The notes beneath the pieces were generated by a model that was not told where the DNA came from, ran no database searches, and saw nothing but the letters and a program-made list of their open reading frames with translations. Shown here piece by piece: positions 62,689 to 64,000 of a stretch of DNA of 64,000 nucleotides (position 1 is its first letter; the number at the start of each line of letters is the position of its first letter). A program made the translations under genes and the position numbers. The stretch spans positions 1 through 64,000 of the forward strand of contig JAGDZR010000021.1 of the NCBI GenBank assembly GCA_049115695.1, written 5' to 3'. Origin of the DNA: JAGDZR01 sp049115695 (GTDB lineage: Bacteria; Bacteroidota; Bacteroidia; Cytophagales; Cyclobacteriaceae).

Positions 62689-63156
62689 ATGGAAATCAAA
62701 GTACAAGTAACGATCAACAAACCCATTGTAGAAGTTTGGGAAGTAATGGGAAATCAATTTGGACATGCTCATTTATGGTCCAGCAATTTCAAAACATCAA
62801 AACCCGGGGGTAAGCCAAAGTTCGAAGGTATCGAATATTCGTTACGAGACACCACAACACAAAATGGCAATACTATTCAGGAATTGACAGAATTCGACCC
62901 GAGGAATTTCTCATTGAGTTATGAGATTACGGCGGGTAAGCCGGAAATCGCGCAGTTCGTTTCTTCACACTGGTACTTGAAAGAGTCAGCTGAGAACACT
63001 ATTGTTTACATGGACTCTGTGATGGAACCAAAAATGGAACTACCAGCAGAAATGGAAGAAAAAATCCAAACGGGATTAACGGTATCATTCAATCAATTGG
63101 CAAATGAGTTGAAATATTACGTCGAGAATGGAGAATCTCATCCTGACATGAAATAA
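62689..63156 (+). CDS. SRPBCC-family protein (START-like), first of pair
   Basis: About 155 residues from ATG 62689; an upstream TTG start adds nine residues. Helix-grip fold: MEIKVQVTINKPIVEVWEVM, then KFEGIEYSLRDT, and a C-terminal long helix (LTVSFNQLANELKYYVENG). Such proteins bind hydrophobic ligands or act as AHSA1-like or cyclase-like enzymes. 25 bp before a paralogue-like second SRPBCC gene. Ligand unknown. Confidence 0.78.
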   Translation: MEIKVQVTINKPIVEVWEVMGNQFGHAHLWSSNFKTSKPGGKPKFEGIEYSLRDTTTQNGNTIQELTEFDPRNFSLSYEITAGKPEIAQFVSSHWYLKESAENTIVYMDSVMEPKMELPAEMEEKIQTGLTVSFNQLANELKYYVENGESHPDMK

Positions 63157-63181
63157 TTAATAACACCCAAAACTGGAAACC

Positions 63182-63694
63182 ATGAAAAAGTTAGATATTA
63201 AACTAAGCAAAGAAATAAACGCATCATCCGATAAGGTGTGGGAGATCTTAGGTCCCAATTTTCTGTCAATCTCTGAATGGGGTACAGGAATTCTGTCCTC
63301 TGTGAACAATGCCGATGCTGAATTAAGGTTTGACGATGCGCCAGCCGGTGGCAGGGTTTGTGACATCAAAGGATTCGGGAAATTTGATGAAAGAATCTTA
63401 CATTATTCACACGATGATAAAGAAATAACATGGAGTGCAGATTCTCCAAAAATTCCAGGATTTGTAAATGGATTACAAAATGCATTTAGAATTGAAGAAT
63501 TAGGTGAAAATAAAAGCAGGATCAGCTCTAATTTGACTGCCAATATGAGAGGAGTTGGTGGCTTTCTATTTGGCGGGAAAATAAAAAGCAATTTTGAAAA
63601 GACAATTGAAATATTCCTAACAGATATTAAAATCTATGCGGAAACAGGTAAGGTCAGTCCAAGGAAAGAGAGAGAATTAAATAAAGCTTCATAA
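63182..63694 (+). CDS. SRPBCC-family protein (START-like), second of pair
   Basis: A 170-residue helix-grip protein: KLSKEINASSDKVWEILGPN, AGGRVCDIKGFGKFDERILH, a glycine-rich hairpin VGGFLFGGKIKSNFEKT, and a C-terminal helix. Related in layout to the gene before it. Both lie in cassette 5 with the sigma factor, though a terminator separates them from it. Confidence 0.78.
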   Translation: MKKLDIKLSKEINASSDKVWEILGPNFLSISEWGTGILSSVNNADAELRFDDAPAGGRVCDIKGFGKFDERILHYSHDDKEITWSADSPKIPGFVNGLQNAFRIEELGENKSRISSNLTANMRGVGGFLFGGKIKSNFEKTIEIFLTDIKIYAETGKVSPRKERELNKAS

Positions 63695-63771
63695 AGGGTT
63701 GATTTCCAGCGAAGGCTCTGTTGCTGAAAAGCACGGGGCTTTCTTGCATATGATAGAATGCATAAATTAAC

Positions 63772-63891
63772 GTGCTACAACAGACACTAAAATGAATATG
63801 CGAACTGAGCTATTTGACATGAAAGTGCGAAATAGAAACTTCTGTGCTTCTAGCAAATGGCACGCATACTCACTTTAGTTGGGCGTTGTGG
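63772..63891 (+). repeat. attC-like site E
   Basis: R'' GTGCTACAAC (63772-63781) is perfectly complementary over nine bases to the cassette 5 start TTGTAGCAC (61675-61683). L'' CTAAAATGAATATGCG (63787-63802) pairs 14 of 16 with L' CGCATACTCACTTTAG (63863-63878). R' GTTGTGG at 63885-63891. Length ~120 bp, normal for attC. It fills most of the gap after the last complete gene. Confidence 0.75.
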
Positions 63892-63941
63892 TGAATACTA
63901 AAGTACTAGAACCTTAATAAAAACCCGCTTGAGACTTCCCG

Positions 63942-64000
63942 ATGGAATTTCATGTTGGCAGATTTTTTAATGTCTACTCCTATGTACATTTGAAGTATAC
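63942..64000 (+). CDS. Start of a possible gene in cassette 6, cut by window edge
   Basis: An open frame from ATG 63942 (MEFHVGRFFNVYSYVHLK) runs off the window. It is at the right distance behind attC-like site E to be the next cassette's gene. Too short to assign. Confidence 0.3.
   Translation, partial: MEFHVGRFFNVYSYVHLKY

Overview
The window is chromosomal DNA of a Bacteroidota bacterium, most likely a marine member of Cytophagales. The evidence is a SusC/SusD pair, Crp/Fnr and cupin-AraC regulators of Bacteroidota type, a type IX secretion C-terminal sorting domain, and enzymes suited to sulfated algal polysaccharide. No rRNA, tRNA or CRISPR array is visible. The taxon is inferred from gene content only.

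Layout. 1-7.7 kb: a short tandem repeat, an AraC regulator, a zinc alcohol dehydrogenase with an esterase, a three-gene operon of secreted proteins (GlcG-like, beta-propeller, Dabb) and two regulators. 7.9-15.8 kb: a polysaccharide utilisation locus (SusC, SusD, a GH117-like lipoprotein, a sulfatase). 15.8-21.9 kb: an S41-like protein, an FdhF/YdeP-type molybdoenzyme, an SDR and a lyase-like lipoprotein. 22.2-31.8 kb: a 2-hydroxyacid/glyoxylate cluster (aminotransferase, FAD/Fe-S oxidase, hydroxypyruvate reductase, LctP permease, a lipoprotein hydratase) with a divergent AraC gene. 32.0-41.7 kb: a leftward operon with esterases, GH95 and a 1538-residue CotH/lamin-tail protein. 42.0-49.1 kb: a GH2 enzyme, a 5'-truncated GH117 relic, a prolyl oligopeptidase and a Crp regulator, with small palindromic repeats in the gaps. 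49.6-55.5 kb: a bacteriocin-like locus.

The bacteriocin-like locus holds a GT1 glycosyltransferase, a C39-peptidase ABC exporter, a small HTH protein, two translationally coupled double-glycine peptides (each a 15-residue leader plus a 51-residue core with two cysteines), a membrane protein, a thioredoxin-like protein, and two near-identical 53-residue membrane proteins too short for routine ORF calling. It resembles a two-peptide class II bacteriocin system with a possible glycosylation step.

From 55.6 kb to the right edge the DNA looks like an integron gene-cassette array with no integrase in view. Five complete units, all rightward, are separated by structured attC-like sites. In several units the first bases are complementary to the first arm of that unit's own downstream attC-like site. 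Cargo: an Abi-type protein, a secreted unknown, an alpha/beta hydrolase lacking its expected histidine, a two-gene MBOAT/SGNH-like unit, and a sigma-factor/double-SRPBCC unit. Two attC-like sites share a 101-102 bp repeat that ends at the expected crossover point, and three share a long conserved internal sequence. This array and the bacteriocin locus are the two most interesting regions.
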